27,173 nt of DNA, taken from assembly GCA_036380435.1 (NCBI GenBank), contig DASVES010000507.1, positions 1 through 27,173 of the forward strand, given 5' to 3'. Shown piece by piece: positions 14,965-22,599 of the stretch. Below the pieces are notes generated by a model, which was not told where the DNA came from, did no database searches, and was given only the letters and a program-made list of their open reading frames with translations. Made by a program: the position numbers and the translations under genes. How positions within the stretch are numbered: position 1 is the stretch's first letter; every line of letters begins with the position of its first letter. The stretch comes from DASQDT01 sp036380435 (GTDB taxonomy: Bacteria; Acidobacteriota; Blastocatellia; Pyrinomonadales; Pyrinomonadaceae).

Positions 14965-16892
14965 GAGTCCACGCCTCCTGCGTCGGGTCCGGCGACGGGG
15001 ACACGCACGAAGATGGTCGTTCCCGCTCCGGGTGAACTCTCGACCTCCAGCGTGCCGCCGACGAGCGCCGCGCGCTCCCGCATGTTCGTCACGCCCATCC
15101 CCCTGGTGACGTCGGCGCCGACCTCCTCTTCAGGGTCGTAGCCCTTGCCGTTGTCTTCCACGATGAGCACGGCCTGAGCGTCGCGCCGTTCGAGCAGGAC
15201 GCCGACGTGGTCGGCCCCGGCATGCTTGTGGACGTTCTGGAGCGCCTCCTGGAGGATGCGGTAGAAGTTCGTCTCCACCTCCGGCGGCAGGCGGGGGGCG
15301 TCAGAGCCGAAGCCGCGGTACTCGGCCTCCACCCGGAAATGCTCGCTCCACTCCCGAACGAAGGTCTGGAGCGCGGCGTCGAGTCCGAGATGGTCGAGGG
15401 CGACGGGCCTTAATTCCCAGGCGAGGAAGTCCACGTCCGCGTCGAGCCGGTCGAAGATCGACTGCATCCGCTGAGTCTCCTCCGTCACCCCGGCGCGACC
15501 CCCCGCCCTGGACTTAACGATATCGATGCTCAGGCGCAGCGCGCTGAGCTGCTGGCCGAGCGTGTCGTGCAACTCGCGGGCGATTCTTCGCCTCTCGTCC
15601 TCCTGCACGGTGACGAGCTTTCTGAGGAGGGCGCGGACGCGACTTTCCGCCTGGGCGCGCTCCTTAGCCTCGATCAGCAGATTGCCGGCCGTCTCCTGCA
15701 ACTCGCGGGTGCGCTCCTCGACCCGCGCCTCCAACTCCTCGTGCGCGCGGCGCAACTCTTCTTCCGCCTTCCGGCGCTCGGTGAGGTCGCGGACGATCTT
15801 GGCGTAGCCCGTTAAGACGTGACCGTCGCGCAGCGGCACCAGGACACCGCTCACGTAGAAGCGTCGGCCGCGCTTGCTGACGTGCCAACGTTCGCACAAA
15901 GACCGGCCCTCCTGGCGCGCCTGCCGCATCTCCGCCGCGGGGACGCCCTGCTCCCGGTCTTCAGGCGTGAAGATGACCTCGGCGTGCAGGCCGACCGCCT
16001 CTTCTTCGGGGTAGCCGAACAAACGTTCCGCGCCGACGTTCCACGTTTCGATCCACCCGCTGGCGTCCGTCGTGAAGATGGCGTAGTCGATGGCGCTCTC
16101 CATCGTCAGGCGCAGACGCTCTTCGCTGCGCCTCAACGCCTGCTCCGCCTTCTTGCGCTCGGTGACGTCTCTGATCACCGCCAGTAGGCCGACGGCGTCG
16201 TCGTCATCCTCTTCCAGTCTGCTGACTAATGACTCGACCTGTATCCATCTCCCGTCCTTTATGATGTGAACGTTCTCTCCAAACCAGGAGCCCGTCTTCG
16301 CCAGCGAGTCGGCGGCGGCCTCCTCGTCGGCGGGCGAAAGCCAGCGGTATTGATAGGCGTCGGTCAGCTTGCGGCCCAGCACCTCGCCGGCCTCCAGGCC
16401 GTAGAGCCGTTCAGCGCCGCTGTTCCAGAAGGTGATGCGCTCCTCCAGGTCGATGGCGATCACGGCGTCCGACACCTGCGACACGACGTTGGCCTGAAAC
16501 TTGAGGCGCTCTTCGGCCCGCCTGCGCGACGTGTCGTCGCGCAAAATTTTGGCGAAGGCGAGCGGCTCGCCCGCGTCGTCCCGGAGCAGCATGAGCAGGC
16601 CGTTGGCCCAGAACCGCGAGCCGTCCTTGCGCACGTGCCAGCGCCGGTCCTCGGCGCGCCCCTCCGCCAGCGCGGTCTTCAGCTCACGGTCGAGCGCGCC
16701 CTGCGCGAGGTCTTGCCGGGTGTAGATGACGGAGACGTGCCGCCCGACCCACTCACCTTCCGCGTAGCCGAGCAGACGTTCGACCCCGGAGTTCCAGCTC
16801 AGGACACGCCCCTCCAGGTCTTTCGTGTAGACGGCGAAGTCCTCGACGTTCTCCACGACGAGGCGGAACAACTCCGCACTCTGCTCAGACAT
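14961..16892 (-). CDS. Soluble triple-PAS sensor histidine kinase (HisKA_3 / NarX-DesK type)
   Basis: Three consecutive PAS domains of about 120 residues (each with a VVENVEDFAVYTKD- or WNSGVERLLGY-type core) are followed by a predicted coiled coil of about 50 residues (EELRRAHEELEARVEERTRE). A HisKA_3 domain has RRIARELHDTLGQQL, the His being residue 456 counted from the GTG at 16934 or 442 from the ATG used here. A C-terminal HATPase has YRILQEALQNVHKHA as N-box and VEDNGKGYD. No membrane segment is seen, so it is a cytosolic sensor; the PAS ligands or cofactors are not evident. The frame is open to GTG at 16934. ATG at 16892 is chosen as the first ATG, but neither start has a well-spaced ribosome binding site. 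A TTG at 16904 has an AGGTGAGG six bases upstream and is a real alternative. It is coupled to the downstream NarL-type regulator. Confidence 0.93.
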   Translation of the reverse strand: MSEQSAELFRLVVENVEDFAVYTKDLEGRVLSWNSGVERLLGYAEGEWVGRHVSVIYTRQDLAQGALDRELKTALAEGRAEDRRWHVRKDGSRFWANGLLMLLRDDAGEPLAFAKILRDDTSRRRAEERLKFQANVVSQVSDAVIAIDLEERITFWNSGAERLYGLEAGEVLGRKLTDAYQYRWLSPADEEAAADSLAKTGSWFGENVHIIKDGRWIQVESLVSRLEEDDDDAVGLLAVIRDVTERKKAEQALRRSEERLRLTMESAIDYAIFTTDASGWIETWNVGAERLFGYPEEEAVGLHAEVIFTPEDREQGVPAAEMRQARQEGRSLCERWHVSKRGRRFYVSGVLVPLRDGHVLTGYAKIVRDLTERRKAEEELRRAHEELEARVEERTRELQETAGNLLIEAKERAQAESRVRALLRKLVTVQEDERRRIARELHDTLGQQLSALRLSIDIVKSRAGGRAGVTEETQRMQSIFDRLDADVDFLAWELRPVALDHLGLDAALQTFVREWSEHFRVEAEYRGFGSDAPRLPPEVETNFYRILQEALQNVHKHAGADHVGVLLERRDAQAVLIVEDNGKGYDPEEEVGADVTRGMGVTNMRERAALVGGTLEVESSPGAGTTIFVRVPVAGPDAGGVDS

Positions 16893-16934
16893 CTCCGGCT
16901 TCAATTCTGACCTCACCTGACCGCCGAGCGCCAC

Positions 16935-17365
16935 GCTGGGCGCCGAGCTTCCGTAAACGCCGCGTAGTGATAGGTGAATGAATTTATATTACTACACGAA
17001 TCCCCCCGTTCCGCGTCAATAAGTTAGCGCACCATCTCGTTAGAGATTTAAGGGGAAGCGGGAAGTTAGCAAGAAGGCCGGCCACCCTGAATATTTAGAT
17101 GGTGCTCGACGCGATGCGTCCGGGAACATTAACGTTTCCGTCACGAATGCCCTCGCCTGGTCTGCCGTGTTCGCCGTCGTCCTGAGACTCCGTGACCAAC
17201 GCGGTGACGCTCGTCCTCGCCGCCGCCATCGTCTGGATGAAGCTAAAGTTTAAGTAGGCAAGACTCTTATAACGTATGGCCTGCTGAGGGAACGCCTGTT
17301 ATCATTAACTTTAGCCACCAATAAGGAAGTTAAATCCCCGACAGGGGGATGCGCCCGGCCGCCGT
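16935..17365. other. 431-bp intergenic region between divergent sensor kinase and chemosensory operons
   Basis: This divergent gap must hold promoters for both the leftward triple-PAS kinase and the rightward che operon. An A/T-richer stretch (about 17255-17335) contains TATAAC (17268) as a possible -10 for the che operon, but no good -35 partner is visible. The GTTATCATTAAC dyad near 17300 could be an operator. The middle part (about 17130-17257) looks like decayed coding sequence, described separately. Confidence 0.5.
17158..17257 (+). pseudogene. Probable relic of a SemiSWEET sugar transporter C-terminus
   Basis: Bases 17192-17257 read VTNAVTLVLAAAIVWMKLKF plus one Lys and a TAG stop. This closely matches, from memory, the last membrane helix of SemiSWEET transporters (pattern NAVTLVLA...KLK). 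In another frame just upstream, 17158-17190 reads WSAVFAVVLRL, which fits the preceding helix (pattern LW..YG...R). Joining them needs a frameshift and loss of about three residues. No intact start, first helix or ribosome binding site is found. It is interpreted as a decayed remnant; a coincidental hydrophobic stretch is possible. Confidence 0.4.
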
Positions 17366-17749
17366 ATGAGCAATATTTTAATTGTTGACGACTCGCCGAC
17401 CATGAGGCGGATGGTCACGGCCTCGCTGCGCGCCCTCTCGGGCGTTAGCTTCGGGGAAGCGAGCAGCGGTCTCGAAGCCATCGAGCGTCTGGCAATCGCC
17501 CCCGTAGACTTGATGATTCTCGACTTGAACATGCCGGACATGCACGGCCTGGAGGTGTTGGACTTCCTGCGCAGCCATCAGGCGTATCAACACATCCCCG
17601 TCATCGTGCTGACGACCAGGGGGGACGAGGCGAGCCGCGCGGACGCGCTCGCCGCCGGCGCCGCCCTGTATTTAACCAAACCGTTCGCCCCACAGGCATT
17701 GGCCGCGCAGGCGGGCGCCTTGTTGAAATCTCATCCGGAAAGGGCCTAG
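17366..17749 (+). CDS. cheY: CheY-like single-domain response regulator
   Basis: This 127-residue stand-alone receiver has acidic D8/D9, phospho-acceptor D53, T83 and K105, all the canonical CheY residues. It has no output domain, so it should act by protein contact after phosphorylation by CheA. It is the first gene of the chemosensory operon. Its TAG stop shares a base with the GTG start of cheA (TAGTG), which gives tight translational coupling. ATG at 17366 is the natural start, although the nearest purine run (AGGGGGA, about 18 nt upstream) is too far to be a good ribosome binding site. What it binds (motor, pilus, enzyme) is unknown, because no motility genes are in the window. Confidence 0.96.
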   Translation: MSNILIVDDSPTMRRMVTASLRALSGVSFGEASSGLEAIERLAIAPVDLMILDLNMPDMHGLEVLDFLRSHQAYQHIPVIVLTTRGDEASRADALAAGAALYLTKPFAPQALAAQAGALLKSHPERA

Positions 17750-19854
17750 TGTCCGATTCGCACCCCGAAAACGGCGGCGAGTTTTTTGCTCAGTTCCTCG
17801 ACGATTATTTCGCCGAGTGCGATGAGCACCTGACCCTCGTGCGCCGTCACCTGCTCGCGCTCGAAGAGCAGTCCGGGCGGACGGGCGTCAACCCGTCTCT
17901 ACTCGACGAGCTGTTCCGCAGCTTCCACACGCTCAAGGGCATCTCGGCCATGGTCGAGCTGGGCGAGGCGGAACAACTCGCTCATCACATGGAGAGTTAC
18001 CTGCGGGCTTTGCGCCGGCAGGAGGCGCGGCTCGGCGAGGAAGGCGTCGAGGCGCTCATGTCGGCCACGACCGTGCTTGAGCAGGTCATCGCCGCACGCC
18101 GCAGAGAGGAGACGGCCCCGGCCATCGGTGCGACCGTCGCGCGTCTTGAGGCGTTAGTCTCAGAACCCGAGTCGGAACACGGACGGCCTTCGTCCACACG
18201 GGACGGCGACGAAAGCGCGGCCGATGCGAAGTCAGAACAGAGTGCGCCGCCGCCGTCCGGCGCCGCGGGTCGCCTGGAGAATACACGCACGTGGCGATTT
18301 GAATTCACGCCGACCCCCGCGCTCTCCGAACGCGGCGTCAACGTCAACAGCATTCGCGCCCGTCTGCAAGAGGTCGGCGAAATTTTGCGAGCCGCCCCGC
18401 ACGTCAGGGAGCAGGGCAGAATCATCTTCGAGTTCGTCGTCGCCACCGTCGTCGAAGAATCGGCGTTCGCGGGCTGGCACGAAGACAACCTGACATACGC
18501 GCCGGTCGGAGAAGAAGCCCCGAGCACGATGCACACGCCGTCGCCGCCGACAGGGTCGGCCCCGGCTTCCGACACTCGCGAAGTCGAAGACTCGCGGCCG
18601 ACCCCGGCGGCGCCCGCCGCGTCGAGGCGCGCGCCCTCCAACGTCGTGCGGGTAGACCTTGCGCGTCTGGACGAACTGATGCGGCTCATCGGCGAGCTGG
18701 TCACGAGCCGCGCGCGGCTCGACGACGGCCTGAAGCAGTTGCAGCGTCACGTCGCCCCCGCCGAGTGGCGCGGGTTGCAGGAGACGAGTCATGCGATGGC
18801 CCGTCAACTGCGCGACCTGCGCGAAGGCGTCATGCGCGTGCGGATGGTGCAGGTCGGCGAAATCTTCGAGCGCATGAGGTTCGTCGTCCGCGACCTGGCG
18901 CGCGAGAGCGGCAAAGAGATCAAGCTCGAACTTCTGGGGCAGGAGACGGAGGTGGATAAGTTCCTCGTCGAGCGCATGATGAACCCGCTCCTGCACCTCG
19001 TGCGTAACGCCGTCAGTCACGGGCTGGAGACGGTGGAGGAACGCGCCGCGCTCGGCAAGCCGCGGGAGGGAAAAATCACCCTGCGCGCCGCGGCCTCGGG
19101 CGACAACGTGCTGATCGAGATCGCGGACGACGGACGCGGCATCGACGCGGAGCGCGTCGCCGCGCGCGCGCGCGAGCGCGGCCTGATTGCCGGGGATGTC
19201 GGTATCGACGAGTCGCTGTTGTTGGAGTTGATTTGCGCGCCGGGCTTCTCGACGCGCGACGAGGCGGACAGGGCCAGCGGGCGCGGCGTCGGGATGGACG
19301 TGGCCGCCAAAACCATCGAGGAACTCGGCGGCGCCCTCACGCTCGCGACGGAGAAGAACCGCGGGACGCGCTTCCGCGTTGAGCTGCCTCTGACGCTCGC
19401 CATCGCCGACGCGCTCATCGCAAGCGTTGCCGGACAGCGCTTCGCCTTCCCGCAGACGGTCGTGCGGGAGGTCATCGAAGTCGAGGCGTCGGCGGTGAAG
19501 GTTTTAGAGAACAACGAGATCGTTTCTTACCGCGGCGGGGTGCTGCCGCTGGTGCGCCTCGCGCGCCTGTTCGGGCTGGACGAGACGACGCCGCCGCGGG
19601 CCTTCCACGTCTTCGTGGTCGGGAGCGGCGCGGGCGCCATGGGTCTTGCGGTTGACCGCGCCGTCGGGCAGAGGGAGATCGTGGTGCGCGGCATGAACGA
19701 CCCTCTGGTGAAGGTCGCGGGCGTCGCGGGCGCCACCGACCTCGGCGACGGGCGCGTCGTGCTTATCCTCGACGTGGCCGCCCTGAAATATTCGGCGCCC
19801 GCCGTCAAACATTCCGCCGGGAACGCTAAGGCGCGTCTTCCGCGGAAGAGATAA
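17749..19854 (+). CDS. cheA: Chemotaxis histidine kinase CheA
   Basis: This 701-residue CheA has all five domains. P1 (HPt) has phospho-acceptor H60 in FHTLKG. After an acidic/Pro linker comes a P2-like CheY-binding domain (about 180-258, WRFEFTPTP...GEILRAAP). P3, the dimerisation domain, starts near 299 (VVRVDLARLDELMRLIGELV). P4, the ATPase, has the N-box HLVRNAVSHGLE (near 413), DDGRGID (near 460) and GRGVGMDVAAKTIEELGG (near 510). P5, the CheW-like domain, spans about 550-684. It should autophosphorylate and pass phosphate to the CheY proteins and CheB. The start is GTG at 17749, overlapping the cheY stop, with GGAAAGGG four bases upstream. There is no fused receiver, unlike FrzE. cheW follows after 4 bp. 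Confidence 0.97.
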   Translation: MSDSHPENGGEFFAQFLDDYFAECDEHLTLVRRHLLALEEQSGRTGVNPSLLDELFRSFHTLKGISAMVELGEAEQLAHHMESYLRALRRQEARLGEEGVEALMSATTVLEQVIAARRREETAPAIGATVARLEALVSEPESEHGRPSSTRDGDESAADAKSEQSAPPPSGAAGRLENTRTWRFEFTPTPALSERGVNVNSIRARLQEVGEILRAAPHVREQGRIIFEFVVATVVEESAFAGWHEDNLTYAPVGEEAPSTMHTPSPPTGSAPASDTREVEDSRPTPAAPAASRRAPSNVVRVDLARLDELMRLIGELVTSRARLDDGLKQLQRHVAPAEWRGLQETSHAMARQLRDLREGVMRVRMVQVGEIFERMRFVVRDLARESGKEIKLELLGQETEVDKFLVERMMNPLLHLVRNAVSHGLETVEERAALGKPREGKITLRAAASGDNVLIEIADDGRGIDAERVAARARERGLIAGDVGIDESLLLELICAPGFSTRDEADRASGRGVGMDVAAKTIEELGGALTLATEKNRGTRFRVELPLTLAIADALIASVAGQRFAFPQTVVREVIEVEASAVKVLENNEIVSYRGGVLPLVRLARLFGLDETTPPRAFHVFVVGSGAGAMGLAVDRAVGQREIVVRGMNDPLVKVAGVAGATDLGDGRVVLILDVAALKYSAPAVKHSAGNAKARLPRKR

Positions 19855-19858
19855 ATTC

Positions 19859-20359
19859 ATGTCGCATACACAGAAGGATGCCGAGCCCTTCGTTCTCTTC
19901 GAGCTGGCCGGGACGACTTACGGCGTGCGCAGCCGCTTCGTGCAGCAGATGGAGATGATCGAGCACATCACGCCGGTGCCGAACGCGCCCACGGCGGTCG
20001 AGGGCGTCGTGCTCGCGCGCGGTCAGGTCATCCCCGCGCTCAACCTGCGTGTGCGCTTCGGCTTTGAGAGGATTCCTTTCGACCTGCGCTCACGCCTGAT
20101 GGTCGTCAACCAGGGCGAGCGCACGCTCGGCCTGATCGTGGACACGGCCCGCGAGTTTCTGCGCATCCCCGAGTCGGCCATCGAGCCGCCGCCGGAGGCG
20201 ATCACAGGGCTGAGCGGGAAGTATCTCGAAGGCATCGCGACGATTAAAGAGCGGATGATTCTAGTTCTCAATCTGGCCGAGGTGATCGACATCGGCGAAC
20301 AGCAGCCCGCGTCGGCTGAAGGGTTAATAGGAGACGGACATGTCAACACAGACTGGTAA
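19859..20359 (+). CDS. cheW: CheW-like coupling protein
   Basis: This 166-residue single CheW (SH3-like double beta-barrel) domain opens FVLFELAGTTYGVRSRFVQQMEMIEHITPVPNAP and contains VEGVVLARGQVIPALNLRVRFG. It should link the soluble MCP to CheA in the signalling array. ATG at 19859 lies 4 bp after cheA, with GGAAGAG 8 nt upstream. It ends inside the next gene, a 20-bp overlap in a different frame, so its C-terminal tail (about 150-166) is specified by sequence also carrying the MCP ribosome binding site and start. It is slightly longer than minimal CheW (about 150). Confidence 0.96.
   Translation: MSHTQKDAEPFVLFELAGTTYGVRSRFVQQMEMIEHITPVPNAPTAVEGVVLARGQVIPALNLRVRFGFERIPFDLRSRLMVVNQGERTLGLIVDTAREFLRIPESAIEPPPEAITGLSGKYLEGIATIKERMILVLNLAEVIDIGEQQPASAEGLIGDGHVNTDW
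20329..20333 (+). promoter_or_regulatory. Shine-Dalgarno of the MCP gene inside cheW
   Basis: AGGAG lies 6 nt upstream of ATG at 20340, inside the 3' end of cheW. It supports the 20-bp cheW/MCP overlap as genuine. Confidence 0.7.
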
Positions 20360-22544
20360 TGCGGCGGTCGGCGGACTCGGCGTGAACGCCGTGCGGGCGC
20401 GCGAACACATGGCGCAGGTGGCGGACGCGGCGCACGAGATAGCGCGCATCGCGCGTGAGGTGACCGAAGGGGCGGACGCGCAGATACACTCGCTCGACTC
20501 GGCCGTCAGCCTCGCGAATGAGACGACGGCCTCGCTCGGGGAGACGACCACGCAGGCCGAGTCGATTGCGACTTCGACGGAAGAACTCGTCTCCTCCGTC
20601 AACGAGACGGCTGCCTCCATCGAGCAGGTCAGCGCAAACTCTTCGAGCCTCGCCGCCTCCATCAACGAGACGGCGGCCGCCATCGAAGAGTCGGCCCGGT
20701 CTATCGAGAGCGTCACCGCCAACGCGCAGGAGATGGCGACCTCCGCCGCGGAGGTGACGGGCGCGATGAACGAGATCGCGGCCTCCGTCAAGAGCGTCAG
20801 CGACGACACGGAGGCGCTCTCCGTGTCCGTCAACCAGACCGCCGTCAGCATGGAGCAGATGTCGCGCTCCATCGACAGCCTCGCGGGGAACGCAGACGAC
20901 TTGAGCGTGTCCGCCGAGCAGACGGCCTCGTCGATCAACGAGATGGCCGCCTCCATCGAAGAGGTCTCGGCGATGTCCGAGAATCTCGCCTCGACCGTCG
21001 AAGAGGTTTCGACCTCGATGGAAGAGATGGCGCGCTCCGTGCAGGGCGTCGCGCAGAACACGGAGAAGATTACGGAGGCGGCGACGGGCGCGGCGACGAG
21101 CGCCGCCGAGATGGAGCGCTCGCTGCGCTCGGTCGCGGCGATGACCAAGCGCGCCGAAGAGGTCGCGGGCCGCGTGTCGCGTGAGGCGGAGCAGGGCGGC
21201 GGGGCGGCGCAGAAATCCATCCAGGGCATCGGGCGCGTCCGCGCCTCGATGGAGCAGTCGGCGGCCGTCATCCGCGAGATGGGCAAGCGCTCGAACGAGA
21301 TCGGCGGCATCGTCAACACCATCAACGTCATCGCCGAGCGCACCAATATGCTCTCGCTCAACGCGTCAATCGAAGCGGCGCGCGCCGGGGAGGCGGGGCG
21401 CGGCTTCGCCGTCGTCGCCGAAGAGATTCGCAACCTCGCCGACCGCTCGGCGCAGGCGACCGCCGACATCGCCGCCATCATCAAGGCGTTGCAGGACGTG
21501 GTGCAGGAGGCCGTCGCGGCGTCGAGCGAAGGTGTGCGCGTCGCGGAAGAGAGCGGCCGTCTCGCGGAGGAGGGGTCGGAAGGGCTGCAAAGAATCCTCT
21601 CCGGCGTGGGCGAGACCACACAGATCGTCGGCCAGATAGCGCGCGCCACCGAGGAGCAGTTGGGCGCGGGAGCGCACGTCTTAGCGTCGATTGAGACGAC
21701 CGCGGCGCAGGCCCGGCAGGCCGCGGTCGCCACGTCCGAGCAGGACAAGGCCGCACAGGAGATTGTCAAAGCGGCGGCGCAGATGCGCAAGACCGCCAAG
21801 GAGGTCAGCCAGGCGATGAGCGAGCAGGGGCGAGCCGCTCGCGAGATCATCAAGGCCGCGCAGAGCACGACCGCCGTGGCCACGCAGGTGCGTAAAGCCT
21901 CCACCGAGCAGGCGGCGGCCGCCAAACAGGTCGCGCAGGCGGTCGAGTCGATGCGCCGCGGCGCGGCCTCCACCTCGCGCGCGCTCGAAGAGCAGGCCAC
22001 GGCGGGCGAACAGGTCTCGAAGGAGTCGGAACGACTGGCGCGGATGATCGGCGGGGTAAGCCGCGCGATGGGTGAACAGGCGGCCGCCGCGACGCAGATT
22101 ACCACCGCGGCGCAGAGTATGCGCCAGCAGGCCGATCAGGTCGCCAAGGCGTTGGGCGAGCAGTCCCGCGCCGCACGCGACATGACCGCCGCCTCGACGA
22201 GCATCTCCAAAGAGATCGGGCTCATCACGCGCTCGAACCGCCAACACTTAACCTCTTCCGAGCAGGTCTTAGGCGTGCTGACCGACATTCGACAGATCAC
22301 CGAGCGCAACGCGCAGGGGGTCAAAGCCACACTGAGTTTGACGGTCGGTTTGATCGAGCGGGCTCAGCAACTCACCGCGGCCGTGGGCGACGCGGACGCG
22401 GGTCAAACGGGCGAACGTGTCGCGCCGTCCGCAAGCGCCGCACCACGCCCTAACGGAAGACCAAGACGCTCGAAGAAGGGCTTGACTCCGGGCGAAGCCG
22501 CGGGCAACGGCGGGCCGGAGCAGTCCGACGGCTCCGGTCAATGA
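20340..22544 (+). CDS. Soluble methyl-accepting chemotaxis protein with extra-long repetitive coiled-coil arms
   Basis: This 734-residue MCP has no membrane helix, signal peptide or ligand-binding domain, and is helical nearly throughout. The conserved signalling tip lies mid-protein: IAERTNMLSLNASIEAARAG from residue 331, then GRGFAVVAEEIRNLADRS. The N-arm carries three 56-residue units (86-253), each with [SA][VIM]NE[TMI]A-like sites. The C-arm carries eight exact 28-residue units (439-662), nearly all beginning with EQ. Glu/Gln pairs of this type are the kind CheR and CheB modify. Each arm, about 340 residues, is far longer than in usual MCPs. The C-terminus (about 690-734) is a disordered, basic and Pro/Gly-rich tail with no CheR-tethering pentapeptide. 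FrzCD of Myxococcus is a known soluble MCP, though shorter. The upstream signal is unknown and may arrive through the neighbouring PAS-HEAT protein. Confidence 0.95.
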   Translation: MSTQTGNAAVGGLGVNAVRAREHMAQVADAAHEIARIAREVTEGADAQIHSLDSAVSLANETTASLGETTTQAESIATSTEELVSSVNETAASIEQVSANSSSLAASINETAAAIEESARSIESVTANAQEMATSAAEVTGAMNEIAASVKSVSDDTEALSVSVNQTAVSMEQMSRSIDSLAGNADDLSVSAEQTASSINEMAASIEEVSAMSENLASTVEEVSTSMEEMARSVQGVAQNTEKITEAATGAATSAAEMERSLRSVAAMTKRAEEVAGRVSREAEQGGGAAQKSIQGIGRVRASMEQSAAVIREMGKRSNEIGGIVNTINVIAERTNMLSLNASIEAARAGEAGRGFAVVAEEIRNLADRSAQATADIAAIIKALQDVVQEAVAASSEGVRVAEESGRLAEEGSEGLQRILSGVGETTQIVGQIARATEEQLGAGAHVLASIETTAAQARQAAVATSEQDKAAQEIVKAAAQMRKTAKEVSQAMSEQGRAAREIIKAAQSTTAVATQVRKASTEQAAAAKQVAQAVESMRRGAASTSRALEEQATAGEQVSKESERLARMIGGVSRAMGEQAAAATQITTAAQSMRQQADQVAKALGEQSRAARDMTAASTSISKEIGLITRSNRQHLTSSEQVLGVLTDIRQITERNAQGVKATLSLTVGLIERAQQLTAAVGDADAGQTGERVAPSASAAPRPNGRPRRSKKGLTPGEAAGNGGPEQSDGSGQ
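20595..21098 (+). repeat. Three 56-residue (168-bp) coding super-repeats in the MCP N-arm
   Basis: Units start at residues 86, 142 and 198. Each splits into 21+21+14 residues, with NET/NEI/NEM-type motifs at matching places (SVNETAASIE, AMNEIAASVK, SINEMAASIE). The period is eight heptads. DNA similarity is partial, so these are old protein-level duplications. Confidence 0.8.
21654..22325 (+). repeat. Eight tandem 28-residue (84-bp) coding repeats in the MCP C-arm
   Basis: Units begin at residues 439, 467, 495, 523, 551, 579, 607 and 635. The first seven start with EQ and the eighth with QH. A typical consensus is EQ..AA.Q[IV]..AA.SMR..A..V..A. The period is exactly four heptads with no insertion between units. 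Confidence 0.85.
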
Positions 22545-22599
22545 AGACAACTTTCGTTTTCGGGCGGTAAGTATTCGGCGGGGACTTTGACGCACCGGG

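Noticed and set aside
20324..22105. Minus-strand open frame of 593 codons opposite the MCP
   Set aside because: Its Ser/Ala/Thr/Cys-rich sequence mirrors the MCP repeats. It has no ribosome binding site or family, and the MCP on the other strand has a clear signalling tip.
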